From an uncultured Bacteroidales bacterium (GTDB lineage Bacteria; Bacteroidota; Bacteroidia; Bacteroidales; Paludibacteraceae), in NCBI GenBank assembly GCA_902780495.1, contig CACZFM010000003.1:37179-101178 (forward strand): a stretch of 64,000 nucleotides of DNA, given 5' to 3'. Under the pieces are notes generated by a model. The model saw only the letters and a program-made list of their open reading frames with translations, had not been told where the DNA came from and made no database searches. Position 1 is the first letter of the stretch. Each line of letters opens with the position of its first letter. The translations under genes and the position numbers were made by a program. Positions 5,730 through 13,682 of this stretch are shown here, piece by piece.

Positions 5730-6761
5730 TTACTCCATTTGCAGGAGTTCATTCATCAAAAGAGTCGTTTTTTGCGTCCAGATATCAAAAATCTGTGCCC
5801 TGCGTAGTTCATCATCAGGGTATAGGTTCATCAGCGAATCACGGACAATCCATCCGGATTGAATCACTGAAGAAACAGCGATCGAAATACGCGAAGCAGG
5901 TGGCAATTCCACTCCTGTGTACTCTGCCGGAAGATTATACAAAACGCAGAATGAATCCATAGGCATTTGCTCTGCAGCTGCAGCCGCTTGACGGATCGCC
6001 GCATGGTGTTGCGCCAAAGCTGCATTAACGCTTTCAAACATTTGTTGTTCCTCGCGTTCAGCCGCATAGCGTTCATTATGTGCCGAATAGAAGAACCATA
6101 CGGAAACTGCTAACAATCCCAAGGACAGCACGACAGGGAATGTGCGGAGTATTTGACGAGTAATTGCATAGCGGCGCGGATAAATTGTCTCTATAATCTC
6201 TTTCGTGCGCGCGTTTTCCTTATTTATTTCTTCTTGTGAGGCGAAAACACTATCATCCGTCTCGCTTAAGCCGAAATCAATGAGTTTGACATTGTTGCCA
6301 TTACGCGTGATGAGAATATTATCACCTTTCAGGTCACGATGGGTCAGTTGGTGGGCGTGGAGGTATTCCAATGCTTCTTGCAACTGTTTGACAACGCGTT
6401 CTCTGTTTTTTAGGGAAGGCTTTGTTTGAAGCCAATGAGTAAGTGTTTGACCTTCAATATACTCCTGTACAATACACTCTCCTAACCCACCCACGGGTTC
6501 GAGGGAATAGGTAGTAGCTATATTGGGATGAGATAACGCAATACCAAATCGAAACTCGCGTTGCTGAATCTGGCGGTATTCTGTGAGCGAACGATGTTCC
6601 GGTCGTAAAGCCTTAATCAAGAATCTTCTATCGTATCGTACACCGCTGTATATGAGGCAGTTCTTCCGCTCTTGAAGAAGCGTCAGATCAGACCATTCAT
6701 TATTCCATGTATCAGAAACAATGAAGCCGGAAGAACTGGAAGTATCAAAGTTTGCGGACAT
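5730..6761 (-). CDS. Membrane-anchored Ser/Thr kinase-like protein lacking most of the C-lobe, 343 aa
   Basis: The N-lobe is present (FLIKAL lysine at residue 50; a helix-C glutamate near 69). The catalytic loop HRDLKGDN (141-148) and DFG (162-164) are intact. After DFG there is no APE motif or C-lobe; instead a short linker leads to one membrane helix (about 206-226) and a roughly 115-residue helical tail outside. ATP and metal binding should be possible, but the substrate-binding lobe is missing. The gene overlaps the upstream helix-turn-helix-like gene by 17 bases, so the two are co-translated. It sits just upstream of RNA copy A. Confidence 0.8.
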   Translation of the reverse strand: MSANFDTSSSSGFIVSDTWNNEWSDLTLLQERKNCLIYSGVRYDRRFLIKALRPEHRSLTEYRQIQQREFRFGIALSHPNIATTYSLEPVGGLGECIVQEYIEGQTLTHWLQTKPSLKNRERVVKQLQEALEYLHAHQLTHRDLKGDNILITRNGNNVKLIDFGLSETDDSVFASQEEINKENARTKEIIETIYPRRYAITRQILRTFPVVLSLGLLAVSVWFFYSAHNERYAAEREEQQMFESVNAALAQHHAAIRQAAAAAEQMPMDSFCVLYNLPAEYTGVELPPASRISIAVSSVIQSGWIVRDSLMNLYPDDELRRAQIFDIWTQKTTLLMNELLQME

Positions 6762-7341
6762 AAGTAAGACCGTGCCGTTTGCCGGCTACGTAGGTTTTAG
6801 GGGATTGAGTCTCTTGGACTAAGTTATCCAGATACATGGGGCGGTTAAACAAGAAACATACTGCATTACACGTATCGCCAACATGCAACTTGCTGTTTTC
6901 GGCTTCTACAATCGTAAAACGATTACCTCCCTCATAACGCAAGACAGCGCGTCTGTTAGGTCTCCATGCTACTTCCAGACATTCACGTATTTGCAATTCG
7001 TCTGCGCGAATGCCTTTACCGGAGAACGATTCACTCTCTTCTTCATTACGGGTGGAAAGAGATTCTACATATTCTTCCCATGAGGCATATCCCAATAAAC
7101 GGCAGAGGATACAAAGCGTTGTATGACGCGGAGTCTCCGCACCATTTATATACCCCCACAAACGTTTGAGCGTCGTTGGAGACAAGTATTCGTGGCACGT
7201 TTCCCAAATACGCATATTAAGCCAATCGAAATCAGCAGGCGTACGCATTTGTCGTCCCATAAGACGCTCAATATCTGCACGAAGTGATACTATTTCAGGA
7301 GATTGTTTTGTCAATAGTATTATTTTTTGTGGAGATCTCAT
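6745..7341 (-). CDS. Helix-turn-helix-like regulator-type protein, 198 aa
   Basis: Residues about 50-95 contain LSPTTLKRLWGY, then a TLCILCRLLGY-SWEEY segment. This recurs in Bacteroidetes proteins with a helix-turn-helix-like N-domain and variable C-domains. The C-terminal half (about 115-195) looks like a small beta domain (VLRYEGGNRFTIVEAENSKL...). There is no membrane segment. It overlaps the kinase gene and follows the antitoxin-like gene closely, so the three form one transcription unit. A sensory or DNA-binding role linked to the kinase is inference from position. Confidence 0.55.
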   Translation of the reverse strand: MRSPQKIILLTKQSPEIVSLRADIERLMGRQMRTPADFDWLNMRIWETCHEYLSPTTLKRLWGYINGAETPRHTTLCILCRLLGYASWEEYVESLSTRNEEESESFSGKGIRADELQIRECLEVAWRPNRRAVLRYEGGNRFTIVEAENSKLHVGDTCNAVCFLFNRPMYLDNLVQETQSPKTYVAGKRHGLTYVRKL

Positions 7342-7544
7342 ACATGGCCAAGACGTGTTAGCATATCGTCTAACGACTCGTTTGGTAACATCTTATATCT
7401 CGGCCCTTTTTCTGCTTCGTCTAGTCGACGGAAGTATTCCTCTTTTGTCATCAACGTGGGGTCTGTCGTCATCTGTTTAGCCAGACGACGGACATATTTG
7501 ACAACTTTGTCGTACATTGTATCATCCTCTGCTATAAGAGCCAA
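7338..7544 (-). CDS. Antitoxin-like small protein (orphan), about 68-81 aa; start uncertain
   Basis: The C-terminal half (TKEEYFRRLDEAEKGP, then LPNESLDDMLTRLGH) resembles small Bacteroidetes proteins often listed as antitoxins. There is no toxin partner next to it. The coordinates use the TTG at 7544. The frame continues upstream without ATG to codons ATT at 7586/7583, which lie just after AGGAGG (7594-7589), a strong ribosome site that is rare here. An ATG at 7517 would give a shorter form. It is the first gene after the promoter at 7610-7617 and overlaps the next gene by 4 bases. Confidence 0.5.
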   Translation of the reverse strand: MALIAEDDTMYDKVVKYVRRLAKQMTTDPTLMTKEEYFRRLDEAEKGPRYKMLPNESLDDMLTRLGHV

Positions 7545-7609
7545 GTTACGGTATAATTCTGCGTTCAGTTGTAAAGCGGTAATAATAGCCTCCTTTCAAC
7601 TTTGCGGTG

Positions 7610-7641
7610 CAAAGTTATTGCTTTTTATTTGGGCCAAGGGT
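7610..7641 (-). promoter_or_regulatory. Promoter of the antitoxin-like/kinase operon
   Basis: TAACTTTG (7617-7610) fits the -7 element. The -33 region has no good TTTG at the usual distance and falls inside the 11-bp repeat array, which suggests activator dependence. Confidence 0.5.
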
Positions 7642-7679
7642 ATGGTAAGGGTATGCTAAGGGTATGGTGAGGGTATGGT
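7636..7679 (-). repeat. Four 11-bp direct repeats upstream of the operon promoter
   Basis: Units AAGGGTATGGT, AAGGGTATGCT, AAGGGTATGGT and GAGGGTATGGT (plus strand) follow without gaps, one per DNA turn. The array starts at the -33 position of the 7610-7617 promoter and ends 6 bases past the stop codon of the 7686-8045 gene. Confidence 0.85.
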
Positions 7680-7685
7680 GAGGAA

Positions 7686-8045
7686 CTATGAGGCAAAAGG
7701 CCAAAACGGGAGGTGGAAAAAGCGGTAGGCAAGAAACGTATAAAGCGCCACCAGAAAAATAGCTATAAGCGAAGCACAAAACCCCTTACCGGAAATAAGA
7801 TGCTTGCGCACAAACACATACCACAAGACCGGTATCCCTACCCCCGCAAACGGATAGACAGCCGCAGCCACCGCCACCAACAACGAGGAAAGAAAGACCT
7901 CCTCCACCGTGCCACGCACCCAGACATCGCCATTACGCAACATCCCATACGCCTTCCTGACAGGGAAGACCGCCACTCCCCACAAAAGGAGAGCAGCAGC
8001 CAAACGCCATGTCAGTATATAAGACAGGAAAGCCATACGCCCCAA
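7686..8045 (-). CDS. Integral membrane protein, 119 aa, unknown
   Basis: The protein has about three hydrophobic segments: residues 10-28, 50-75 (FLSSLLVAVAAAVYPFAGVGIPVLWY) and 90-112. It has no signal peptidase motif and no recognised domain. It lies 14 bases after the M3 peptidase gene and is the last gene of the operon that starts at malQ. An alternative start is ATG 8036 (MAFLSY). Function is unknown. Confidence 0.6.
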   Translation of the reverse strand: MGRMAFLSYILTWRLAAALLLWGVAVFPVRKAYGMLRNGDVWVRGTVEEVFLSSLLVAVAAAVYPFAGVGIPVLWYVFVRKHLISGKGFCASLIAIFLVALYTFLAYRFFHLPFWPFAS

Positions 8046-8059
8046 GCGTGCGTTTCCGC

Positions 8060-10141
8060 TTATTCGATAAAGCCTTTGCGACGGAGCAGATACTGCGGGT
8101 CGGCAGGTTTGCCACGGAACTCATCGTACAGTTCCTGTGCATCACGTGTGCCGCCCTGCTCAAGCAGATGGCGGAAACGCTTTGCCACTTTCGGATTGAG
8201 GATGTCACCCGTCTCGCAGAAAGCCGCAAACGCATCGGCATCCAGAACAGCCGACCAAGTGTAACTGTAATAACCCGACTCGTAGCCCGTGGTGAAGATA
8301 TGGTTGAAGAAGGTAGAACGATAGCGGACAATAATCTCCGGAATCATCTGCATCTTCGCCATCGAAGCTGCCTCAAACGCCTCAACATCCAAGTCATCGG
8401 CAGAAGTGAGTTCGTGGTAATCCATATCCAAGATAGAAGCAGAAAGCAGTTCGGTCTCTACAAAACCCTGGTTGAACTTGCCTGCAGCATTGATTTTGGC
8501 AATCAGACTGTCGGGCATCACTTCACCTGTTTGGAAATGGAACGCGTAGGTTTTGAGAATATCGGGCTGGTAGCAATAGTTCTCCATGAACTGTGAGGGC
8601 AGTTCGACAAAGTCACGCGGCGTGCGTGTACCGCTGAGGGACTTGTAATGTGCCTTAGAGAGCAGTCCGTGGAGGGCATGGCCGAACTCATGGAACAAGG
8701 TCTCGACATCATCCATAGAGAGGAGAGAGGGATTGCCCTGTGTGGGTTTATTGAAATTGCCGACATTGATGATAACGGGACGATGGTCCACTCCGTCAGC
8801 ATCCACATACTGGCTTGAAATCTCGTTCATCCAAGCACCGGCGCGCTTTCCGGCACGCGGGAAATAGTCGGTATAGAGAATACCGATGAGCGAGCCGTCC
8901 TTGTCCGTAACGCGGAAGACTTCCACCTCCGGATTGTAAACAGGCATATCGTCCATCTTCTCGAAATTCAGTCCGTAGAGGCTATGCGCCAACATGAAAG
9001 CCCCCTTGCGCACGTTGCCGAGTTCGAAATACGGTTTGACGGCTTCTTCATCCAGCGCGTACTTCTGCTGACGCAGTTTTTCGGCATAATACCACCAGTC
9101 GTACGGTTGCAGTTTCTCACCCGGAAGGTCCTGTTCCAGAAGTTCTTGCAGTGCTTCCGCTTCACGTTTTGCTGCGCGAAGGCTGGGTTCCCAAACCGAC
9201 TGCAAGAAAGCGTCCACCGTTTTGGAGTCGTGCGCCATGCAGTCCTGAAGGATATAATCAGCGGGATTGTCAAAGCCAAAGAGTTTGGCCTTTTCGATAC
9301 GCAACGCCATCGTACGGCGGATAATCTCCTTGTTATCATACTGGTTGTTGCGATTGCCACGGATGGTGTATGCCTCCAACAGTTCACGGCGCAACTCACG
9401 GTCTTCGCAGTACTGCAGCACCGGAGTGAAACTGGTGCGCTTGGGCATAAAGAGCCACGCGTCCGGACGACCTGCCGCCACCGCCTCTTCCTTGGCAGCA
9501 GCCTTGGCACTTTCAGGCAGACCGGCAAGACGGTTCTCGTCGGTGATGAAAATCTTGATACTATTCGTCTCGCTGACACCGTTCTGAGCAAACTTGAGCG
9601 AGAGGAGACCTAACTCCTGATTGATTTCCTTGAGGCGTTCCTTCTGCTCCGGCTCCAAGTTGGCACCGTTGCGCGCAAAAGATTTGTAGGTCTCGGTGAC
9701 AAGCCGCATCTGCTCAGGATTGAGGCCAAGCGACTCACGTTGGTCGTACACCGCCTTGATACGGGCAAAGAGAGCTTCGTTGAGGATGATACCATCGCTC
9801 AGTTCACTCAACATAGGCTGAATCTGCTCTGCCAGAGCGTTCATTTGGTCGTTACCATCGGCATCAAGGATGTTATAGAAAATACCACTGATACTATCCA
9901 GCATACCACCCGTACGGTCGAGGGCAACAATAGTGTTTTCAAACGACGGTTCTTCGGGATTGGAAACGATAGCATCTATCTCCGCTTTGTTGGCAGCCAC
10001 AGCCGCCTCGAAAGTGGGCAGATAGGTTTCCATACTGATTTTGTCAAAGGCAGGGACACTGAACGTGGTAGCCTGCTTTCCTGATTGATTACATGCCATA
10101 AGCAATAGCGCACCCAGCGCAAGGATTGAGGTTTTCTTCAT
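8060..10141 (-). CDS. dcp: M3-family metallopeptidase (peptidyl-dipeptidase type), lipoprotein, 693 aa
   Basis: The zinc motif HEFGH lies near residue 484 within LFHEFGHALHGL, the M3 signature, with further conserved M3 segments downstream (around DFVELPSQFMENY). The length equals that of Dcp/oligopeptidase A proteins (about 680 aa). Unlike cytosolic Dcp it has an SPII signal with a lipobox ending at Cys17 (LLLMAC), so it should be anchored in the envelope and hydrolyse small peptides in the periplasm. It lies 14 bases after the AsmA-like gene, in the malQ-ileS operon. Confidence 0.9.
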   Translation of the reverse strand: MKKTSILALGALLLMACNQSGKQATTFSVPAFDKISMETYLPTFEAAVAANKAEIDAIVSNPEEPSFENTIVALDRTGGMLDSISGIFYNILDADGNDQMNALAEQIQPMLSELSDGIILNEALFARIKAVYDQRESLGLNPEQMRLVTETYKSFARNGANLEPEQKERLKEINQELGLLSLKFAQNGVSETNSIKIFITDENRLAGLPESAKAAAKEEAVAAGRPDAWLFMPKRTSFTPVLQYCEDRELRRELLEAYTIRGNRNNQYDNKEIIRRTMALRIEKAKLFGFDNPADYILQDCMAHDSKTVDAFLQSVWEPSLRAAKREAEALQELLEQDLPGEKLQPYDWWYYAEKLRQQKYALDEEAVKPYFELGNVRKGAFMLAHSLYGLNFEKMDDMPVYNPEVEVFRVTDKDGSLIGILYTDYFPRAGKRAGAWMNEISSQYVDADGVDHRPVIINVGNFNKPTQGNPSLLSMDDVETLFHEFGHALHGLLSKAHYKSLSGTRTPRDFVELPSQFMENYCYQPDILKTYAFHFQTGEVMPDSLIAKINAAGKFNQGFVETELLSASILDMDYHELTSADDLDVEAFEAASMAKMQMIPEIIVRYRSTFFNHIFTTGYESGYYSYTWSAVLDADAFAAFCETGDILNPKVAKRFRHLLEQGGTRDAQELYDEFRGKPADPQYLLRRKGFIE

Positions 10142-10155
10142 GGTATAATATTGTT

Positions 10156-13100
10156 TTATTTGGTTTTTCTTTCCATATTCGCCTCCAAGGCCGAACGAAT
10201 CATCTTACGTATGTCCTTGGACTGCACTTCCAGTTGTTTGGTGCGGACAGGTATAAAGTCCTTCGCATAAATACACTTCTCCAGTTTGATGTCCAAGTTA
10301 TCGAACGAACCGCTGACTCCGACACCGAGGTAAAGCGGACGCAAGACATTGACATGGTAGTCGAACGTCATATCCAGATAATGCTGTCCGCCCACAGCCG
10401 CCAACCATCTGTCGCACGAAATCAAGAAAGGATAGATGGTGAGCTGCCGCTTGTAGAGACTCAACTCCACGGAAAGGGAATCAATCTTGTTCTCCGTGGA
10501 CTTTTTGAACGTAAGGAGTTTGGCTATCTTGGTGAAGGTTTCACCGTCCAACAAAGTCAGGTCCTTTGCCGAGAGAGAGCTGGCACCCCGTATGGTGGAG
10601 GGCTTGAGCTGGTAGTGCGAATTCAGGTACGTCTCCGCCGCAAGATGGAAATTGGCTTCTCCTTTGAACGAACGCAACATCGGCAACAAGGAGTCCACCT
10701 GCGGAATCATATCAATCAGTGAGGCGATATTGATATCCGTCATGTGGTAATCAAAGCCGGCAAAGATATGATTGCGCCGAGGCGTCTTATACATAGCCGT
10801 CAGCTGCATTTTAGCCGCCTCGCAGACAAAGCCCACTTCCTCCATGATAAGTATGCCGTCGCGCACATAGATATGTCCGCCCAAATTTCGAACCGACTGC
10901 CCGAATGCTTCCGCCACGTCGATTTTCGTCTCAATACTCAAATCCACACCTTTCGGCACGATGAACGGATTACCCTCCTTACTGATAAGAAGACCTTCCG
11001 CCTGTTCGTCCGAATCGACACGTGCATTCAGTTCCTCTTCATCGTTTCCAAAGCCGGAGACATAACTCATCAACGCGTTAATATCCGCCCGTGAGGAGTT
11101 GAAATACAGCTGTCCCGTCAAGAGGCTCTTGCCTTCCAGCCAGGGACCGATGTTATGCACTTCACCCGTGAGAGAGAAATCGGAACGTCCCATCTCAATA
11201 CGGCTTGAGTTGATGAGGAATTCCCTGTTATTGTAAGTAAAGTCGATGACCGGTACGTGCACTTCGTCCTCAATGGCCGATGTACGCGCCAATGCTTTAT
11301 ACACCTTGCAGTCCAAACGCGGCCGCCACTCCAGCAGGATATTCTCCTTGTTATTCGTACGCCGTGCCGAAGCTTTGACGGTAAGCGAGCCGGTGGAAAG
11401 GTCGGCAAGCGTACCACAAACGGCTTTCATCTCCGAAAGGGATAACGCAGCGGCAATAGAGGGTTGCGTTTTGTCACGCCGTCCGCCGCGGATACTCGCC
11501 TCTATACCGGGATTCGCCACCGCCAAAGAGATGGTGTCCATCACCGCATCCAGATTGGCCATCTTTATTTTTGCCGTCATTACAGGAATACCCGTGGTGT
11601 CCTTGGTGTCATACTCTACGTAAGCGCACAAGTCAGGGCGTTGCAAACGGGCGGTTGCAGGCGTGGATTTTCCCGTTGAATCCGTCATATTATAGACTCC
11701 TTCCAGATGAGAAGAGCGGATATCCAAATCGGCACATATAAGGTCAGAAGAAGACAGAATATCATTAACACAAAGGTCTATGTCGGTTTCGCCCATTGCC
11801 ACCGAACCCATCGGCAACATAGAGGCATCCAGCTTATCCACTTTCAGACAAGCAGAGAGGAAGTCGGTTTTCTTCCGTTCGTTGTTCTTCGCCGGCAAAT
11901 CAAACACCAGTTTGCCCTCAGGAACAGAGAAACGGAGGCTATCTGTGTCCAGACTGAGATTCTGTACCAGAAGTTCACCATGGGTGGTTCCCCTCTTGAG
12001 GCGCATGTTTGTCAAGTCAGAGAGACGGATTCGGGTCTTCAAATCCACGTTGCTGAAAGTGGCTTGTACAGGATAGCGTTCCGGCAAGAAAGAAGCAAAG
12101 TCAGACAAGCGGATTTTTCCGTTGAAAGCGAGGTCAAGAAGCATATCGCCCATCAAATCACTGACAGTGCCTTTGGCAGAAAGAACGGTTTGTCCGGTAC
12201 GAAAGGACAGATTGTGTACAGCAACCGCAGAAGACTGCATGTTCATCAAATCAATGCCCGCCGTGACAGAAGCGTTGATGTCCTGCAAACGGAGAGGAAC
12301 GGATTTGTAAGAAGCCTCTCCGTCGGTCAGCGTCAATGTGGCTTCTACTTGAGGGAACAAAGTGGAATCTGCATAAGCGCCATGCACTGAAGCTGAAAGC
12401 ATCGCCTCAGCGTCCATGGTCAGTTCAGCAGGGATAAGGCGCTGATACGGTACAGGGAGACGCTTGCGGAGAGTGGCAAGACCGATGACATTCGATTTCA
12501 ACTTCAAATCCATACCTATGGTGTCCAGTTGCGTCATAGTAACCACACCGTTCATGGCCATCTGCAATTCCTCCCAACCAAGCGACAAATCCTTGATTTC
12601 AACGGAAATATTCTGCAAGTCCTCATCTGCCGTACCGGCAGCGGAAAGGGACACACTGAGATTCCGCAAATCCAGCGAATCGCGACGGTCCAAGAAAGTG
12701 AGCGTACGCGTATTCATCGCTATTTTATCAATCGTAACCAAGAACGGCAACGAAAGTGCAGTGGTATCATCTGTATCGTCATCGGAAAGGCGGAACAATT
12801 CATCCGGCTCAAAGTTGGTATGCCCGACCGAATCGATGTAGGCATTCAGCACCACGTCCAGCAATTCGACAGAAGTCACAGCCAATTCTCCATCATCCAG
12901 GTATCGGTCCACATCAATCCCCATATACACACGGGGAGCCGCCAACAAGGTATCGGACTGTGCCCCGGGTTGAGGATTCAAAATATACAATCCCTCAACC
13001 TCCAAGCCAAAGTGCGGGAAGGTGTGGAACAATGTCAAATTCACCGTCCCGATATGATGGGGTGTGAGCAGGATACTGTCACCAACCTGTTGCACCAGAG

Positions 13101-13224
13101 GAGTCAATTTCTTCGGGGTAAAGACCGTATGACACAATACCGAGACACCTATTACCGTCACCAGCAACAAGAGACCCAGCAAAGATGCCAAGGTGATGCC
13201 TGTAATCTTGAGAAATTTCTTCAT
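10156..13224 (-). CDS. AsmA-like / TamB-related envelope protein, 1022 aa
   Basis: One N-terminal membrane helix (about residues 7-30) is followed by a very long periplasmic part. It is rich in repeated beta segments with L-x-L-x alternation and ends with an AsmA C-terminal-like region (around DMTFDYHVNVLRPLYLGV). AsmA-family proteins span the periplasm and are linked to phospholipid transport and outer-membrane assembly. The gene lies 6 bases after a small lipoprotein gene and 14 before the M3 peptidase, so all are likely made together as envelope functions. Confidence 0.8.
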   Translation of the reverse strand: MKKFLKITGITLASLLGLLLLVTVIGVSVLCHTVFTPKKLTPLVQQVGDSILLTPHHIGTVNLTLFHTFPHFGLEVEGLYILNPQPGAQSDTLLAAPRVYMGIDVDRYLDDGELAVTSVELLDVVLNAYIDSVGHTNFEPDELFRLSDDDTDDTTALSLPFLVTIDKIAMNTRTLTFLDRRDSLDLRNLSVSLSAAGTADEDLQNISVEIKDLSLGWEELQMAMNGVVTMTQLDTIGMDLKLKSNVIGLATLRKRLPVPYQRLIPAELTMDAEAMLSASVHGAYADSTLFPQVEATLTLTDGEASYKSVPLRLQDINASVTAGIDLMNMQSSAVAVHNLSFRTGQTVLSAKGTVSDLMGDMLLDLAFNGKIRLSDFASFLPERYPVQATFSNVDLKTRIRLSDLTNMRLKRGTTHGELLVQNLSLDTDSLRFSVPEGKLVFDLPAKNNERKKTDFLSACLKVDKLDASMLPMGSVAMGETDIDLCVNDILSSSDLICADLDIRSSHLEGVYNMTDSTGKSTPATARLQRPDLCAYVEYDTKDTTGIPVMTAKIKMANLDAVMDTISLAVANPGIEASIRGGRRDKTQPSIAAALSLSEMKAVCGTLADLSTGSLTVKASARRTNNKENILLEWRPRLDCKVYKALARTSAIEDEVHVPVIDFTYNNREFLINSSRIEMGRSDFSLTGEVHNIGPWLEGKSLLTGQLYFNSSRADINALMSYVSGFGNDEEELNARVDSDEQAEGLLISKEGNPFIVPKGVDLSIETKIDVAEAFGQSVRNLGGHIYVRDGILIMEEVGFVCEAAKMQLTAMYKTPRRNHIFAGFDYHMTDINIASLIDMIPQVDSLLPMLRSFKGEANFHLAAETYLNSHYQLKPSTIRGASSLSAKDLTLLDGETFTKIAKLLTFKKSTENKIDSLSVELSLYKRQLTIYPFLISCDRWLAAVGGQHYLDMTFDYHVNVLRPLYLGVGVSGSFDNLDIKLEKCIYAKDFIPVRTKQLEVQSKDIRKMIRSALEANMERKTK

Positions 13225-13230
13225 ATCCTA

Positions 13231-13677
13231 CTATTTTTTTGTCATCGTGTATGTGCAACCATCGTCTGTTATCTTCATCGTATTCCCGCTGAAATCGAGA
13301 ATCTCCACCACATAAGGGTAAATAATCTCCGTCTCAGTCTCCATCTCAGAGGCATTGATGAGAATAATACGATAGCCGTCACTTATTCTCCAGCCGAACC
13401 ATCCGTTGCCGTGATAGGATTCAGTCAACAAATCGTTCTCTTCCACTTCATCCCCTTCATCTACCTGGTAGCCCCACTTGCCGTAGTCCTGACAAGGTTC
13501 ATCCTGAAAGACGAAGATTAATTTGTCTCCTGCTTGGGCGCCGGGTTGCTGCGAGGGTGCCTCCCAACGACCAATCAATTCGGCCTCTGCAACCTCTACT
13601 TTCTTTTTCTTTTCACAGCCGGCAATGACCAATGCCAATACAACAAGCGGCAACAAGAGCCATAGTGTACGTTTCAT
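13231..13677 (-). CDS. Small lipoprotein, 148 aa, unknown
   Basis: The SPII signal has its lipobox at Cys21 (LVIAGC), followed by EKKKK. The mature part is acidic, with short beta stretches such as IGRWEAPS near residue 40 and a C-terminal strand pair (MKITDDGCTYTMTKK). It resembles lipocalin-like Bacteroidales lipoproteins in size and pattern, but I cannot assign a family. It lies 5 bases after ileS, in the same operon. Confidence 0.65.
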   Translation of the reverse strand: MKRTLWLLLPLVVLALVIAGCEKKKKVEVAEAELIGRWEAPSQQPGAQAGDKLIFVFQDEPCQDYGKWGYQVDEGDEVEENDLLTESYHGNGWFGWRISDGYRIILINASEMETETEIIYPYVVEILDFSGNTMKITDDGCTYTMTKK

Positions 13678-13682
13678 ATTTC

